Below, in pieces: positions 9,724 through 19,239 of a stretch of DNA of 64,000 nt (position 1 is its first letter; each line of letters opens with the position of its first letter). A program made the translations under genes and the position numbers. The notes under the pieces are model-generated. The model was not told the origin of the DNA. It was given only the letters and a program-made list of their open reading frames with translations, and made no database searches. The stretch is taken from assembly GCF_004346265.1 (NCBI RefSeq), contig NZ_SMAP01000001.1, forward strand, positions 532,105 to 596,104, written 5' to 3'. The DNA is from Thermomonas haemolytica (GTDB lineage Bacteria; Pseudomonadota; Gammaproteobacteria; Xanthomonadales; Xanthomonadaceae).

Positions 9724-12276
9724 TCAGAACTCGCGGCTGAAGCGGATGCCCAGGGTGCGCGGCTGCGCGATCACGGTGTACGGCTCGTAGCCGCAGGTCA
9801 GTGCCGCGCATTCGGCGAAGCGGGTCATCTGCGCGCGCGAATTGAACGCGTTCTTCAGGAACACGTCGATCGCCCAGCTGTCCTTGCGCCAGCCGGCCGA
9901 GAGATCGACCAGGGTGTACGCATCCAGGTAACCCAGCAGCGCGGTCTCGGCGGTGCGCATGTCCACCCGGCGCTTGCCCGCGTGCGAGAACGAGGCCTGC
10001 CAGTACGCCTCGCCGGGGCCGAGGTCGAAGGTGTAACGCGCGTTGAGGCTACCCTTGAAGCGCGGCGTGATCGGCAGCTGGGTACCGGCCGCGGCCTGCG
10101 GGCCGCTGACCACGTTGCCGTTCGGGTCCAGGGTGCCCGCCGGGCACACCGTCTCCGGCTTGCCATCCGGGCGCAGCCAGCCGCAGAAGTTCTGGGTCAG
10201 CTTGGCGTCGTACCAGGCGAAGCTGCCGGTGATCTGCAGGTTGTAGGTGGCCGCCCAGACCAGGTCGGTCTCCAGGCCGTTGATGCGCGCCTGGTTGGCG
10301 TTGCGGATCTCGGTCAGGCCGTTCTGGCCGAGGTAGGAGAACTGGAAGTTCTTCCAGTCCTCGCGGAACACCGCGCCGTTGAAAACGAAGCTGCCGTTGC
10401 CCCAGGAGGTCTTCCAGCCGGCCTCGTAGTTGGTGAGGAAGTCGGACAGGTACGGCGGCAGGGTGCCGCGGCGGTTGATGCCGCCGGGACGGTAGCCTTC
10501 CGACCAGGTGGCGTACACCAGCTTGGTGTCGTTGATCTTGAAGGTGAGGTTGGCGCGGTAGATCGACCCGTTCTCCTTCACGCCCTTGTCGAACACCATG
10601 CACGGCGCGCCCTTGTAGGGCTGCCAGTTGGACGGGGCCCCGTACTGCGCGTAGCAGCCGGCCTCGCCGTAGCGGTCGGCAGGCGGCTGGCTGGACTGCG
10701 AGGAATACCCCTCGGCGAAGCCGAAGAAGCCCTTGAGGCTGTTGCGGGCATGGAACCAGCGCCCGCCGGCGTTGAGCTCCAGGCGGTCGGTCAGGTCGTA
10801 GCTGAGTTGGCCGAACACGGCGCGGTCGTCGTCGGTGCGGTCCTGCCGGGTCAGCCAGATGGTGTTCGGCCAGCCGCTGACCGAGAGCACGCTGGCCAGG
10901 CCATCGATCTGGTAATTCTGCAGGATGTCGTGGCTCTGGTTCTGCCAGAACAGGCCGGCCACCAGCCGCAGCCGGTTGTCCTGCGGCGAGGCGATGCGCA
11001 GCTCGTGGCTGGTGCGCCGGTAGCGGTCGGTGGCGTTGATGTGCTGCGCCGGATTGATCAGGTTGCCGTTGTTGTCGTAGAAGTACGCGCCGTAGCCGGC
11101 CAGGCTGTCGTACCAGTAGCCGTAGTCGCTGTAGTCGGCGGCGGAATCGACGTCGCGATTGAGGTGCGAGAACACGTAGGTCAGGTCGAAGTTGCCGATC
11201 TTGCCTTCCACCGTCATCGCCGCCTGGTACCAGCGGTCGTCGGAAAACTCCGGGTAGAAGTGCTTGACCGCGGTCTTGCCGTAGGAGCTGTCGTAGCCCG
11301 CGCTGGCGCTGCCCACCAGCGGATCGATGCCGGCGCTGCCGTGCGCCTTCATCTTCTGCGCGATCAGCTGCGGGGTGATGGTCCAGCGGTCGTTGATGTC
11401 GAAGCGCATGGCCGCGCGCACGCCGACGGTGTCGGCGGTGTTGTAGTTGTTCTTGGCGAAGGCGGCGTTGTCCGCGACGATCCCCGAGGTCGGATAGGTG
11501 CGGGTACCGTGCAGGTTGTCCACCCAGCCGGCGTCGTGCTTCTGCCAGCCCACCAGGCGCACCGCCGCGGTGTTGTTGTTCATCGGCAGGTTGACGAAGC
11601 CTTCCAGCACGTGGCCGATGCCACCGCCGTCGATCGCGTTGGCTTCCACCGCGAAGCCCGCCGCATAGCCGGACGGATCGGGCTTCTTGGTGATGATGCG
11701 CACGGTGCCGGACTGCGAGCTGGCGCCGTACAGGGTGCCCTGCGGGCCGGCCAGCGCTTCCACCCGGTCGATGTCGTACATGTGGATGTCGAGCGCGCCC
11801 TGGATGGTGGTGATGGGCTGCTCGTCCAGGTACATGCCCACGCTGGGCTGCGAACCGGAGTGGTTGCCGTCGCCGCCGCTGGCCACGCCGCGCATGTACA
11901 CCTGCACGAAGCCGGGACCGGAGAACACGCCGCCGCCGGCGGTGCCGTAGCTCAGGCTGGGGATCATCTTGGCGTAGTCGCTGAACGACGCCACGTCCTG
12001 CTGCTCCAGCTGGGTGCTGCCCAGCACCTGCAGGCTGATCGGCACCTTCTGCAGGTTTTCCTCGCGCTTCTGCGCGGTCACCGTCACCGTGCCCAGCGTG
12101 CGCGTGTCCTTGTCCTTGTCTTTCGCCACCGCGTCCTTGGCCGGCGCCGGCGCGTTGGCGTCCTGGGCCCAGGCCGGTGCGGCGAAGGCTAAGGCCACCG
12201 CGACCGCCAGCGGGAGCTTGCGGAACGCCCGGCCGCGCCGGTTTTCCCCTTTCCGAACAACGTGTTGCGCAGACAT
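9724..12276 (-). CDS. TonB-dependent outer-membrane receptor
   Basis: An 850-aa outer-membrane beta-barrel that would import a bulky ligand using TonB energy. There is a signal peptide with cleavage near PAWA-Q (residue 37). It is followed by a short linker, a TonB-box-like stretch (TLGTVTVTAQKR), a plug domain (QKVPISLQVL..., the NTIR-like RIITKKP about residue 195) and a barrel ending in the OMP signature FSREF with terminal Phe. Ser/Tyr-rich loops give no ligand clue. The ATG at 12276 has a GGGGAG ribosome site at good distance. A TPR-sulfotransferase gene ends 79 bp upstream on the same strand, so the two are probably linked functionally. Confidence 0.95.
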   Translation of the reverse strand: MSAQHVVRKGENRRGRAFRKLPLAVAVALAFAAPAWAQDANAPAPAKDAVAKDKDKDTRTLGTVTVTAQKREENLQKVPISLQVLGSTQLEQQDVASFSDYAKMIPSLSYGTAGGGVFSGPGFVQVYMRGVASGGDGNHSGSQPSVGMYLDEQPITTIQGALDIHMYDIDRVEALAGPQGTLYGASSQSGTVRIITKKPDPSGYAAGFAVEANAIDGGGIGHVLEGFVNLPMNNNTAAVRLVGWQKHDAGWVDNLHGTRTYPTSGIVADNAAFAKNNYNTADTVGVRAAMRFDINDRWTITPQLIAQKMKAHGSAGIDPLVGSASAGYDSSYGKTAVKHFYPEFSDDRWYQAAMTVEGKIGNFDLTYVFSHLNRDVDSAADYSDYGYWYDSLAGYGAYFYDNNGNLINPAQHINATDRYRRTSHELRIASPQDNRLRLVAGLFWQNQSHDILQNYQIDGLASVLSVSGWPNTIWLTRQDRTDDDRAVFGQLSYDLTDRLELNAGGRWFHARNSLKGFFGFAEGYSSQSSQPPADRYGEAGCYAQYGAPSNWQPYKGAPCMVFDKGVKENGSIYRANLTFKINDTKLVYATWSEGYRPGGINRRGTLPPYLSDFLTNYEAGWKTSWGNGSFVFNGAVFREDWKNFQFSYLGQNGLTEIRNANQARINGLETDLVWAATYNLQITGSFAWYDAKLTQNFCGWLRPDGKPETVCPAGTLDPNGNVVSGPQAAAGTQLPITPRFKGSLNARYTFDLGPGEAYWQASFSHAGKRRVDMRTAETALLGYLDAYTLVDLSAGWRKDSWAIDVFLKNAFNSRAQMTRFAECAALTCGYEPYTVIAQPRTLGIRFSREF

Positions 12277-12331
12277 GCCTGACTCCCCAGAGTGATGATG
12301 TCGCCGCGTTGACAGCCGGATTGCCGCCAAG

Positions 12332-12359
12332 ATTTAAACCTGTTTTAACCGCTTTTCAA
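12332..12359 (-). promoter_or_regulatory. Candidate sigma70 promoter for the TonB receptor
   Basis: On the minus strand TTGAAA (12359-12354), a 16-nt spacer and TTAAAT (12337-12332) form a plausible promoter in the only AT-rich patch of the region. The -35 hexamer overlaps the stop codon of the sulfotransferase gene. This would allow the receptor to be expressed on its own. Confidence 0.5.
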
Positions 12360-14416
12360 CAATCGCCCCGAGCCCCGCCTTGGGCCGCCCCCAAGTCCGG
12401 CGGCACCGCCGGGTAGGCCTCCAGCACCGGCCCCAGCGCCTGCTTCAACGGCTCCAGCCACGGCTCGAAGCGCCGCCACTGCGCCAGGCCCTCGCGGTAG
12501 ATCGGCCGCCGCACCTGCTCGGAACTGGCGGTGCGCACCGCGCGCGGATTCTCGAAGAAACGCAGGCAGCGCGCATCGAACGGCAGGCCGCAGTAGTCCA
12601 GCAACGCGCGCACCTGGGCCTCGGTGTCCTCCACCATCGCCTCGTGGAAGACGCGATGGATGCGCCCGGGCAGCACTGCGTCGAAATGCGCCATCAGCAT
12701 CACGTAGTCGGCGTAGTAGTGGCCGAGGTCGGCCAGGTCGTAGCTGAAGGCCTGGCCGCGCGCGAAGTGCTGCTTGAAGTTGGAAAAGCAGCAGGCCAGC
12801 GGATGCCGGCGCGCATCTATGATCTTGGCATTCGGCAGGATCGCGTGGATCAGGCCGATATGGGCGAAGTTGTTGGGCATCTTGTCGATGAACAACGGCC
12901 GCCCTTCGCGCCGCTGCGGCTGTACCCGGCGCAGATAGTCACGCCCGAGCTCGGCCAGCTCCGCGCGCGGCAGCGCCGCCAGCACATCGTGATAGGAGGT
13001 GGTTTCCGGATTCCCGCTGCGCTCGCGCAGCTGGCGGGTGATGGCGATGATCGCCGGCAGCTCCATGGTGCCTTCCACCTGCGGATGGCTGGCCAGGATC
13101 TGCTCGACCAGGGTCGAGCCGGCGCGCGGCATGCCAACCACGAAGATCGGATCAGGCGCGGGGCAGCCGGCGCCGGCGCGCTCGGCGAAGAACTCGCGGG
13201 TATAGGTGCGGATCGCGCGACGCGTGCGCTCGCGCGCCAGCGCCGCGTCGTAGGGCAGCTGCGCGCGCCGCAGCGCGTTGCCGCGCGCGTAGTGCGCGAA
13301 CGCCGCGGCATCGTCCTCGCCGGTATCTTCCAGCGCCTTGCCCAGCGCGAATTCGAAATGCAGCCGCGCATCGTCGTCGAGGTCGGCGCGCCGCAGCTGC
13401 GTGCGCATCGCCTCGATGTCGGCGGCATCGAAGCGCACGGTCTTGAGGTTGGCCAGGCTCCACCAGGCGCCGCCGAACCCGGGGTTCAGCGCGATCGCGC
13501 GGCGATAGGCGGCGATCGCATCGCCGGTGCGGCCGGCGGTCTTCAGCGCATGGCCGTAGCCCAGCCATACCTGCCATTGCCCGGGCACGCGCGCCAGCAC
13601 TCGCTCGTAGGCGCCGATCGCGGCCTCGAAATCGCCCAGCTTGCCCAGGATCACCGCGCGCAGGTTGTGCAGCGACTGGCTGTCGGGCGCGCGCTCCAGC
13701 AGGCGATCGACCTCCACCAGCGCCTCGTCGTGGCGGTTGCCGCGGTTGAGCAGGCCGGCGTAGTTCTGGCGCGCGGCGTCGAAGCCCGGTGCACGCGCCA
13801 ACGCCTGTTCCAGCAGGGCGATGGCCTCCTCGTTGCGGCCGAGGCGCGCGCCCAGCTCGGCCAGCATGCGCAACGCGGCCACATCGCCCGGCTGCGCGGA
13901 CAGGCGCGCGCGCAGGCGGGTCTCCGCATCCGGTAGGTCGCCGCGGGCCAATGCGTCGGCAGCGGCCATCAACACCGGATCGCGCACGCTGTGCCGCACG
14001 TGCTGCAGGTAGGCAGCATCGGCACCGGCGCCATCGCCGCGGGAAAAGCGCAGATCGGCCAGTGCCAGCCACGCGCCGGGCAGCGCCGGCTGCAGCGCGA
14101 CCGCGCGCTCCATGCTGGCCTGCGCCTGCGCGTCCTCGCCCTGCGCGGCCTGCGCGCGGCCCAGCGCCAGCCAGGTCATGGCCGATCCCGGCTGCGCCTG
14201 CGCCAGCGCCGCCAGCCGCCGGACCGCGCCCGCGGCATCGCCCACGGCCGTCTCCGCCATGCCCAGCACCAGCTCGCCGCCGGGATGCCCGGGCGCGGCC
14301 TCCAGAATTGCCAGTGCCTGCTCGGCGGCCAGTTCCGGCCGGGTTTCCAGCAGGCGCAGGGCATGCGCCAGCGCGGCATCCAGGCCGGCGACCGGGGCCT
14401 GCGCCTCCACGCTCAC
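12356..14416 (-). CDS. TPR-repeat sulfotransferase
   Basis: A protein of about 686 aa with a long tetratricopeptide-repeat region (roughly residues 5-340) and a C-terminal sulfotransferase domain (about 425-670). The PAPS-binding 5'-phosphosulfate loop is FVVGMPRAGSTLVEQ, and the 3'-phosphate-binding part is probably DARRHPLACCFSNF. No signal peptide or membrane segment is seen, so it should act in the cytosol, transferring sulfate from PAPS to an unknown acceptor, possibly a protein held by the TPRs. I place the start at GTG 14416, which has a GGGAG site 9 nt upstream; an ATG at 14446 and an upstream ATG at 14542 are alternatives. The TonB receptor follows it. Confidence 0.85.
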   Translation of the reverse strand: MSVEAQAPVAGLDAALAHALRLLETRPELAAEQALAILEAAPGHPGGELVLGMAETAVGDAAGAVRRLAALAQAQPGSAMTWLALGRAQAAQGEDAQAQASMERAVALQPALPGAWLALADLRFSRGDGAGADAAYLQHVRHSVRDPVLMAAADALARGDLPDAETRLRARLSAQPGDVAALRMLAELGARLGRNEEAIALLEQALARAPGFDAARQNYAGLLNRGNRHDEALVEVDRLLERAPDSQSLHNLRAVILGKLGDFEAAIGAYERVLARVPGQWQVWLGYGHALKTAGRTGDAIAAYRRAIALNPGFGGAWWSLANLKTVRFDAADIEAMRTQLRRADLDDDARLHFEFALGKALEDTGEDDAAAFAHYARGNALRRAQLPYDAALARERTRRAIRTYTREFFAERAGAGCPAPDPIFVVGMPRAGSTLVEQILASHPQVEGTMELPAIIAITRQLRERSGNPETTSYHDVLAALPRAELAELGRDYLRRVQPQRREGRPLFIDKMPNNFAHIGLIHAILPNAKIIDARRHPLACCFSNFKQHFARGQAFSYDLADLGHYYADYVMLMAHFDAVLPGRIHRVFHEAMVEDTEAQVRALLDYCGLPFDARCLRFFENPRAVRTASSEQVRRPIYREGLAQWRRFEPWLEPLKQALGPVLEAYPAVPPDLGAAQGGARGDC

Positions 14417-14582
14417 CGGGCGTCGCTCCCGCGCGCGGACGCGCATCCACGCCGGTGGCACCGGCAACTGCCCGCATGGATGCACATGGCGACCTCCCCG
14501 ACCGTGACTACCGGCATGTTGCCACGCCGGCGCGGTTCGCACATCGTGCGGGGATTACCGTCCGCATGACGCCGGGGATTCC

Positions 14583-16787
14583 ATGCACAGCCGCCACCGG
14601 GCAACGCTTGCCCTGTCCACCCTGCTCGTCCTGATGCCGGCCCTGGCCGCCGCCAGGACGCCTTCCGCCAGCCCCGCCGCGCCCGACGCGCCCACCGGCT
14701 GCCCGACCATCCCGCTGGCCGCGCCGGATGCGGCCGCGGTGCGCGTGGCCAGCGCGGCCGACGCCTGGGGCGGCCCGCGCACAGGCAAGGAAGCCACCCT
14801 GTCCGACCGCGTGGTGGAGTATTCGATCGACGCCGAGCTCGACCCGGCCAAGCACACGGTCAAAGGCAAGCAGACCCTGACCTGGCGCAACCGCAGCGCG
14901 CAGCCGGTGTGCAGCGTGTACCTGCACCTGTACCTCAACGGTTTCGACGGCCCCGGCAGCACCTTCATGACCGAGCAGCGGGCCAGCAGCAGCGGCTTCC
15001 GCAGCAATGTCGCCACCAAGGACGGCGAATACGGCTACATCCGCCTCGACAAGGTGGCGCAGGCCGGGCAGGCGGCGAAGTGGACCTTCGTGCAGCCGGA
15101 CAACGGGCCGAAGACCGACCGCAGCGTGGTCCGCATCGACCTGCCGCAGCCGGTGGCGCCGGGCGCCAGCACCACCCTGGCCATCGACTTCTTCGACCAG
15201 CTGCCGCGGGTGGTGGCGCGCACCGGCTACTACGGCAGCTTCCACCTGGTCGGCCAGTGGTTCCCGAAGATCGCGGTGCTGGAGCTGCCGGGCGAACGCG
15301 GCGCGCTCGCACCGCGCTGGAACGCCCACGAGTTCCACCTGCACAGCGAGTTCTACGCCGACTACGGCCGCTACGACGTGCGCATCACCGTGCCCAAGGA
15401 CTACACCGTCGGCGCCACCGGCCAGCAGGTGGGCGCCCCGGTGGAGAAGGGCGGCAAGACCACCCACCGCTACGTGCAGGACGACGTGCACGACTTCGCG
15501 TGGACCGCCGACAAGCGCTTCGCCACGCCGCTGGTGAAGACCTGGGCCGGCCCGCGCGGCCCGGTGGACGTGAAGGTGCTGTACCCGCCGGAATACGCCA
15601 GCAACGCCGAGCCGGTGCTGCAGGCCACCATCGACGCGCTGGACTACTTCTCGAAGACGCTCGGCGCCTACCCCTACAAGACCGCCACCGCGGTGGTGCC
15701 GCCCTACGGCGCCAAGGAAGCCGGCGGCATGGAGTACCCCACCTTCTTCACCGCCGACAACACCGACACCGTGACCCCCGGCAGCCTGCCGCGCTGGATG
15801 CTGGATTTCGTCACCGTGCACGAATTCGGCCACGGCTACTTCTACGGCATCCTCGGCTCCAACGAGTTCGAGGAACCCATGCTCGACGAGGGCATGAACG
15901 AGTACTGGGACCAGCGCATGATGACCGCGCGCAAGCAGGACCTGGTGCTGCAACTGCCGTGGATGCGCTGGCTCGGGATCGGCACCCGCATCACGCCGTT
16001 CGACATGGAGCGCCTGGGCGCCTCGCTGCACGACCCGGCCGACCCGCTGGGCGCCAACTCGTGGGACCGCCTGTCCAGCGCCAGCTACGGCACCGTGTAC
16101 TCGCGCACCGCCACCGCCATGCGCCAGATCGAGGCGCTGGTGGGCACCCCGGCGATGGAGCGCGCGATGAAGCTCTACTACGAGCGCTGGAAGTTCCGCC
16201 ATCCGTCGGCGGCCGACCTGCGCGATGCGCTGGCCGAAGGCACCGGCAAGCCCGCGATCGTGGATGCCGCGTTCGATGCCTACGTGTACTCCACCGGCCG
16301 CACCGACGACCGCATCGCCAGCCTGTCCAGCCGCGAAGTGCTGCCGCTGCCGGGCTACCACGCCTACCAGGGCCGCCAGGTGCTGGTGGGCAGCAAGGCC
16401 ATCGACGCCGCGATCGCCAAGCGCCGCGAGGCGTGGAAGAAGGCGCATCCGGACGCCAAGCTTGGGCACGGTGCCTTCCCCTACCGCACCACGGTGGTGG
16501 TCCGCCGCGACGCGGTGAAGCCGCCGCAGACCCTGCGCATCCACTTCGCCGATGGCAGCCACCGCGACTACCCGGTCACCGCCCAGAACAGCTGGCAGCG
16601 CTTCGTGGTGGTGGCCCCGGCCAAGGCGGTCTCGGCCCAGCTCGACCCGGATGACCGGGTGCGGATGGACGCCAACCGCCTCAACGACGGCCGCACGCTG
16701 GAGCCGAAGCCGCAGGCCTCGCGCCGCTGGTTCGGCGAATTCACCGCACTGCTGCACTCCCTGCTGGCCCTGCTGGCCACGGTCTGA
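14583..16787 (+). CDS. Exported M1-family metallopeptidase
   Basis: A secreted zinc aminopeptidase-like enzyme of 734 aa. A signal peptide (LALSTLLVLMPALAAA) precedes a beta-sandwich domain (residues about 70-290) and the catalytic domain. The zinc site HEFGH is at residues 413-417 with the second Glu in DEGMNEYW about 19 residues later, and the aminopeptidase exopeptidase motif appears as AGGMEYPTF upstream. It should trim peptides in the periplasm or outside. The C-terminal region after residue 560 is a beta-rich domain of unknown role. The next gene, a membrane protein, begins 14 bp downstream, which suggests cotranscription. Confidence 0.92.
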   Translation: MHSRHRATLALSTLLVLMPALAAARTPSASPAAPDAPTGCPTIPLAAPDAAAVRVASAADAWGGPRTGKEATLSDRVVEYSIDAELDPAKHTVKGKQTLTWRNRSAQPVCSVYLHLYLNGFDGPGSTFMTEQRASSSGFRSNVATKDGEYGYIRLDKVAQAGQAAKWTFVQPDNGPKTDRSVVRIDLPQPVAPGASTTLAIDFFDQLPRVVARTGYYGSFHLVGQWFPKIAVLELPGERGALAPRWNAHEFHLHSEFYADYGRYDVRITVPKDYTVGATGQQVGAPVEKGGKTTHRYVQDDVHDFAWTADKRFATPLVKTWAGPRGPVDVKVLYPPEYASNAEPVLQATIDALDYFSKTLGAYPYKTATAVVPPYGAKEAGGMEYPTFFTADNTDTVTPGSLPRWMLDFVTVHEFGHGYFYGILGSNEFEEPMLDEGMNEYWDQRMMTARKQDLVLQLPWMRWLGIGTRITPFDMERLGASLHDPADPLGANSWDRLSSASYGTVYSRTATAMRQIEALVGTPAMERAMKLYYERWKFRHPSAADLRDALAEGTGKPAIVDAAFDAYVYSTGRTDDRIASLSSREVLPLPGYHAYQGRQVLVGSKAIDAAIAKRREAWKKAHPDAKLGHGAFPYRTTVVVRRDAVKPPQTLRIHFADGSHRDYPVTAQNSWQRFVVVAPAKAVSAQLDPDDRVRMDANRLNDGRTLEPKPQASRRWFGEFTALLHSLLALLATV

Positions 16788-16801
16788 AGAGGCGCTACCC
16801 G

Positions 16802-17692
16802 ATGACTACCTCGATCCGTCCCCTCCGTGCCCGCGCCGCCGCCCCGCGCGCCCTCGCCGCCGCCCTGCAGTGGCGGCTGCTGCTGCTGTGGGTGGCCGCC
16901 GGCCTGGCCTGCACCCTGGTCGCCGCGCTGCCGGTGTGGAGCTGGCTGGGCAGCCTGCTGGACTATTCGCCGCAGGCGCCGGCGATCGCCGCCGGCCACG
17001 ACCCGATGCCGCTGCTCGGCGCGCTGACCGCGCCCGACGCGCCGATGCCGCTGCTGACCTCGCTGCTGCGGGTCTCGGCACTGCTGATGCTGCTGCTCTC
17101 GCCGCTGCTGGCCGGCGCCACCCTCACCGCCGCGCGCAGCCGCAGCACGCTCGGGTTCGGCGAGTTGCTGCGCGGCGGGCTGGCCGAATACGGGCCGCTG
17201 CTGCGCCTGCTGCTGTGGTCGGTGGTGCCGCTGGGACTTGCGCTGGGGATCGGCGCTGCCGCCCTCGGCTTCAACGAGCAGATCCACGAGCACGCCATCC
17301 TCGAATCGGCCGTCAACGATGGCCGCAACATCGCGCTGGCGATCGGCGGCGTGCTGTTCCTGCTGGCGCATGCCAGCCTCGAGGCCGGCCGCGGCTGGCT
17401 GGCGGCCGACGCCCGCCTGCGCTCGGCGCTGAAGGCCTGGTGGCGCGGCCTCGCGCTGCTGCTGCGGCGGCCGCTGGCGGTGCTGGCCGCCTATCTGCTG
17501 CCGACCGTGTGCAGCCTGCTGCTGGCGCTGCTCCTGCTGGCCGTGCGCGGGCACGTCGCGCCGGCGGGCGCCGGTGGTTTCGTGCTGGCCTTCCTGCTGG
17601 GCCTGTGCATCGCCGGCGCGCTGGCCTGGGGCAAGGTGGCACGGCTGTTCGCGATGCGCGCGCTGGCCGAGGACGCGCACGCCAGGCGCTGA
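16802..17692 (+). CDS. Multi-pass membrane protein of unknown function
   Basis: A 296-aa, strongly hydrophobic protein with about six predicted membrane segments: near residues 24-45, 80-105, 130-155, 172-195, 225-255 and 260-280. Leu and Ala dominate and I recognise no motif. The arrangement, with polar loops between paired helices, recalls families of uncharacterised inner-membrane proteins such as YciC-like proteins, but this is a guess. It starts 14 bp after the M1 peptidase and is followed 76 bp later by a response regulator, all on the plus strand. Its function is unknown. Confidence 0.75.
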   Translation: MTTSIRPLRARAAAPRALAAALQWRLLLLWVAAGLACTLVAALPVWSWLGSLLDYSPQAPAIAAGHDPMPLLGALTAPDAPMPLLTSLLRVSALLMLLLSPLLAGATLTAARSRSTLGFGELLRGGLAEYGPLLRLLLWSVVPLGLALGIGAAALGFNEQIHEHAILESAVNDGRNIALAIGGVLFLLAHASLEAGRGWLAADARLRSALKAWWRGLALLLRRPLAVLAAYLLPTVCSLLLALLLLAVRGHVAPAGAGGFVLAFLLGLCIAGALAWGKVARLFAMRALAEDAHARR

Positions 17693-17768
17693 GCGGACGC
17701 CCGCCCGCGCGGCGGGCTTCCCCGTTCAGGCTAGAATTGCGCCCGGTTCGCCCCGGGGAAGCGTGCGC

Positions 17769-18398
17769 ATGTCCTTGTTCGACCTGTTCAAACGCAAGCG
17801 GCCGCAGCCTGCACCGGCCGCGGCCTCCATCCAGCCCGTCGCGCGCGTGGCCGCTCCGGCCGCGCCCGATGCCGCCGCGCCCGCCACCGAGCCCGGCGAC
17901 GATGCCGCCCTGCACGGCGGCCCGGAGCGGCGCGAGCGCGACCGCCGCAATGCGCGCCCGGGCACCCGCATCCTGGTGATCGACGACTCCCCCACCATCG
18001 TCGCCCTGCTCAAGCGCATGCTGCAGCAGAACCACTACGACGTGCTGGTGGCCTACGACGGCGAGAGCGGGCTGGAGATCGCGCGCCGCGAGGTGCCCGA
18101 CCTGATCTTCCTCGACATCGTGCTGCCCGGCATCGACGGCTTCAGCGCGCTGCGCACCCTGCGCCGCGACCCGCTGACCAAGGACGTGCCGATCATCATG
18201 ATCAGCGGCAACGCCCAGGCCACCGAGCAGTTCTACGTGCAGCGCATCGGCGCCGACGACTTCATGAAGAAGCCGTTCTCGCGCCCGGAGGTGTTCAGCC
18301 GGATCGAGGCCCTGCTGGACGAAACCGGCACCCCGCGCCACGTGGCACGCCCGGCCCAGCGCCCCGGCGCCGCCGCGCAGCCGGCGGCCCCGGCCTGA
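17769..18398 (+). CDS. Single-domain response regulator with N-terminal linker
   Basis: A 209-aa protein whose CheY-like receiver domain occupies residues about 68-190. Key residues are the acidic pair in VIDDSPT, the phosphoacceptor Asp116 in LIFLDIVLPGIDG, the switch residue in MISGNAQ (Ser instead of Thr) and the conserved Lys in FMKKPF. No DNA-binding output domain is present, as in PilG/PilH/CheY proteins. The first 65 residues are an Ala/Pro-rich linker after a short basic start (MSLFDLFKRKRPQP) that may target the membrane or a partner. No histidine kinase is adjacent, so the phosphodonor is unknown. It ends before a strong hairpin. Confidence 0.9.
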   Translation: MSLFDLFKRKRPQPAPAAASIQPVARVAAPAAPDAAAPATEPGDDAALHGGPERRERDRRNARPGTRILVIDDSPTIVALLKRMLQQNHYDVLVAYDGESGLEIARREVPDLIFLDIVLPGIDGFSALRTLRRDPLTKDVPIIMISGNAQATEQFYVQRIGADDFMKKPFSRPEVFSRIEALLDETGTPRHVARPAQRPGAAAQPAAPA

Positions 18399-18453
18399 CC
18401 CGCATTCCGGCCCGCAGCCGGCGGCGCATCCCGCCCGAGCCACTGCCGAAACG

Positions 18454-18479
18454 ACGAAGGGGCCTTGCGGCCCCTTCGT
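18454..18479. terminator. Hairpin between response regulator and glycine-zipper gene
   Basis: A perfect 11-bp stem (18454-18464 with 18469-18479) with a TTGC loop lies 55 nt after the regulator's stop and 25 nt beyond the convergent gene's stop. It has the look of a bidirectional terminator without T-tract. Confidence 0.65.
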
Positions 18480-18504
18480 GCATGCGGGTGCTGGACGCCC
18501 GCGC

Positions 18505-19239
18505 TTACTGCGGCATCACCTCGACCCGCACCCGGATGCGGTCGCCGGGGTTGTAGTCCATGCGCCGGGTGTAGCGGCGGCCGTTGTACTCGTAGGTGAC
18601 GTCGTAGGCGCGCACCCCGCTGTCGCCGCGATAGCCGCCGTAGCCGTCGCGCACCGGCTCGGGGTCGCACACGCGCACGGTGGCGGTGCGCGGGACGCGA
18701 TTCTGCTGCGACTGGTCGTAGATCTGGCGCCCGGCGATGCCGCCGACCATCGAACCGACCGCAGTGGCGGCGAAGCGCCCGCTGCCGCCGCCGACGTGGC
18801 TGCCGAGCACCGCGCCGATCACGCCGCCGGCGATGGTGGCCATCGAACGGCCCGCGTTGTCGCCGTAGGGACGATAGCCGTCGTCGCGGCCATACCCGTC
18901 GTAGCGCGGGTAGCCGCTGCCGTAGCCGCCGTATCCGTTGCCGCCATAGCCCCCGCCGTAGCCGCCGGCGGTCGTGGTGGTGGTCTCGTAGCAGCGCGGC
19001 GCCTGCATGGGCTGGCTGCGGTAGCCGGCGTCGAACACCGGGTCCACCCGCACCACCTGCGCATAGTCGTAGTAGCTGCCGCCCGGATTCCCGCCGGCGT
19101 AGCCGGGATTGCCGTAGCCGGCGTCGCTGCCGTAGCGGTCCCCGTAACGGTCGCCGTAGCCTCCATACGACTGCGCCGCGGCGGAGGCGCTGGCCGCGAC
19201 CATCCCCAATGCGAACAGGCTGCCGATCAAACGCTTCAT
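18505..19239 (-). CDS. Exported glycine-zipper (2TM) surface protein
   Basis: A 244-aa exported protein. A signal peptide (MKRLIGSLFALGMVAASASAAAQ) is followed by a low-complexity Gly/Tyr-rich stretch (residues about 24-125) with repeated YGG, YGD and GYG units. A glycine-zipper segment comes next (ATIAGGVIGAVLGSHVGGGSGRFAATAVGSMVGGIAG, quoted in parts: AGGVIGAVLGSHVG and AVGSMVGGIAG) that could insert in a membrane. The C-terminal domain contains VRVCDPEPVRDG and a beta-rich ending. It resembles outer-membrane SlyB/RcsF-like family members found in Xanthomonadaceae. Role is probably envelope integrity, but this is inferred from the domain only. It stands alone between two terminator or promoter regions. 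Confidence 0.8.
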   Translation of the reverse strand: MKRLIGSLFALGMVAASASAAAQSYGGYGDRYGDRYGSDAGYGNPGYAGGNPGGSYYDYAQVVRVDPVFDAGYRSQPMQAPRCYETTTTTAGGYGGGYGGNGYGGYGSGYPRYDGYGRDDGYRPYGDNAGRSMATIAGGVIGAVLGSHVGGGSGRFAATAVGSMVGGIAGRQIYDQSQQNRVPRTATVRVCDPEPVRDGYGGYRGDSGVRAYDVTYEYNGRRYTRRMDYNPGDRIRVRVEVMPQ

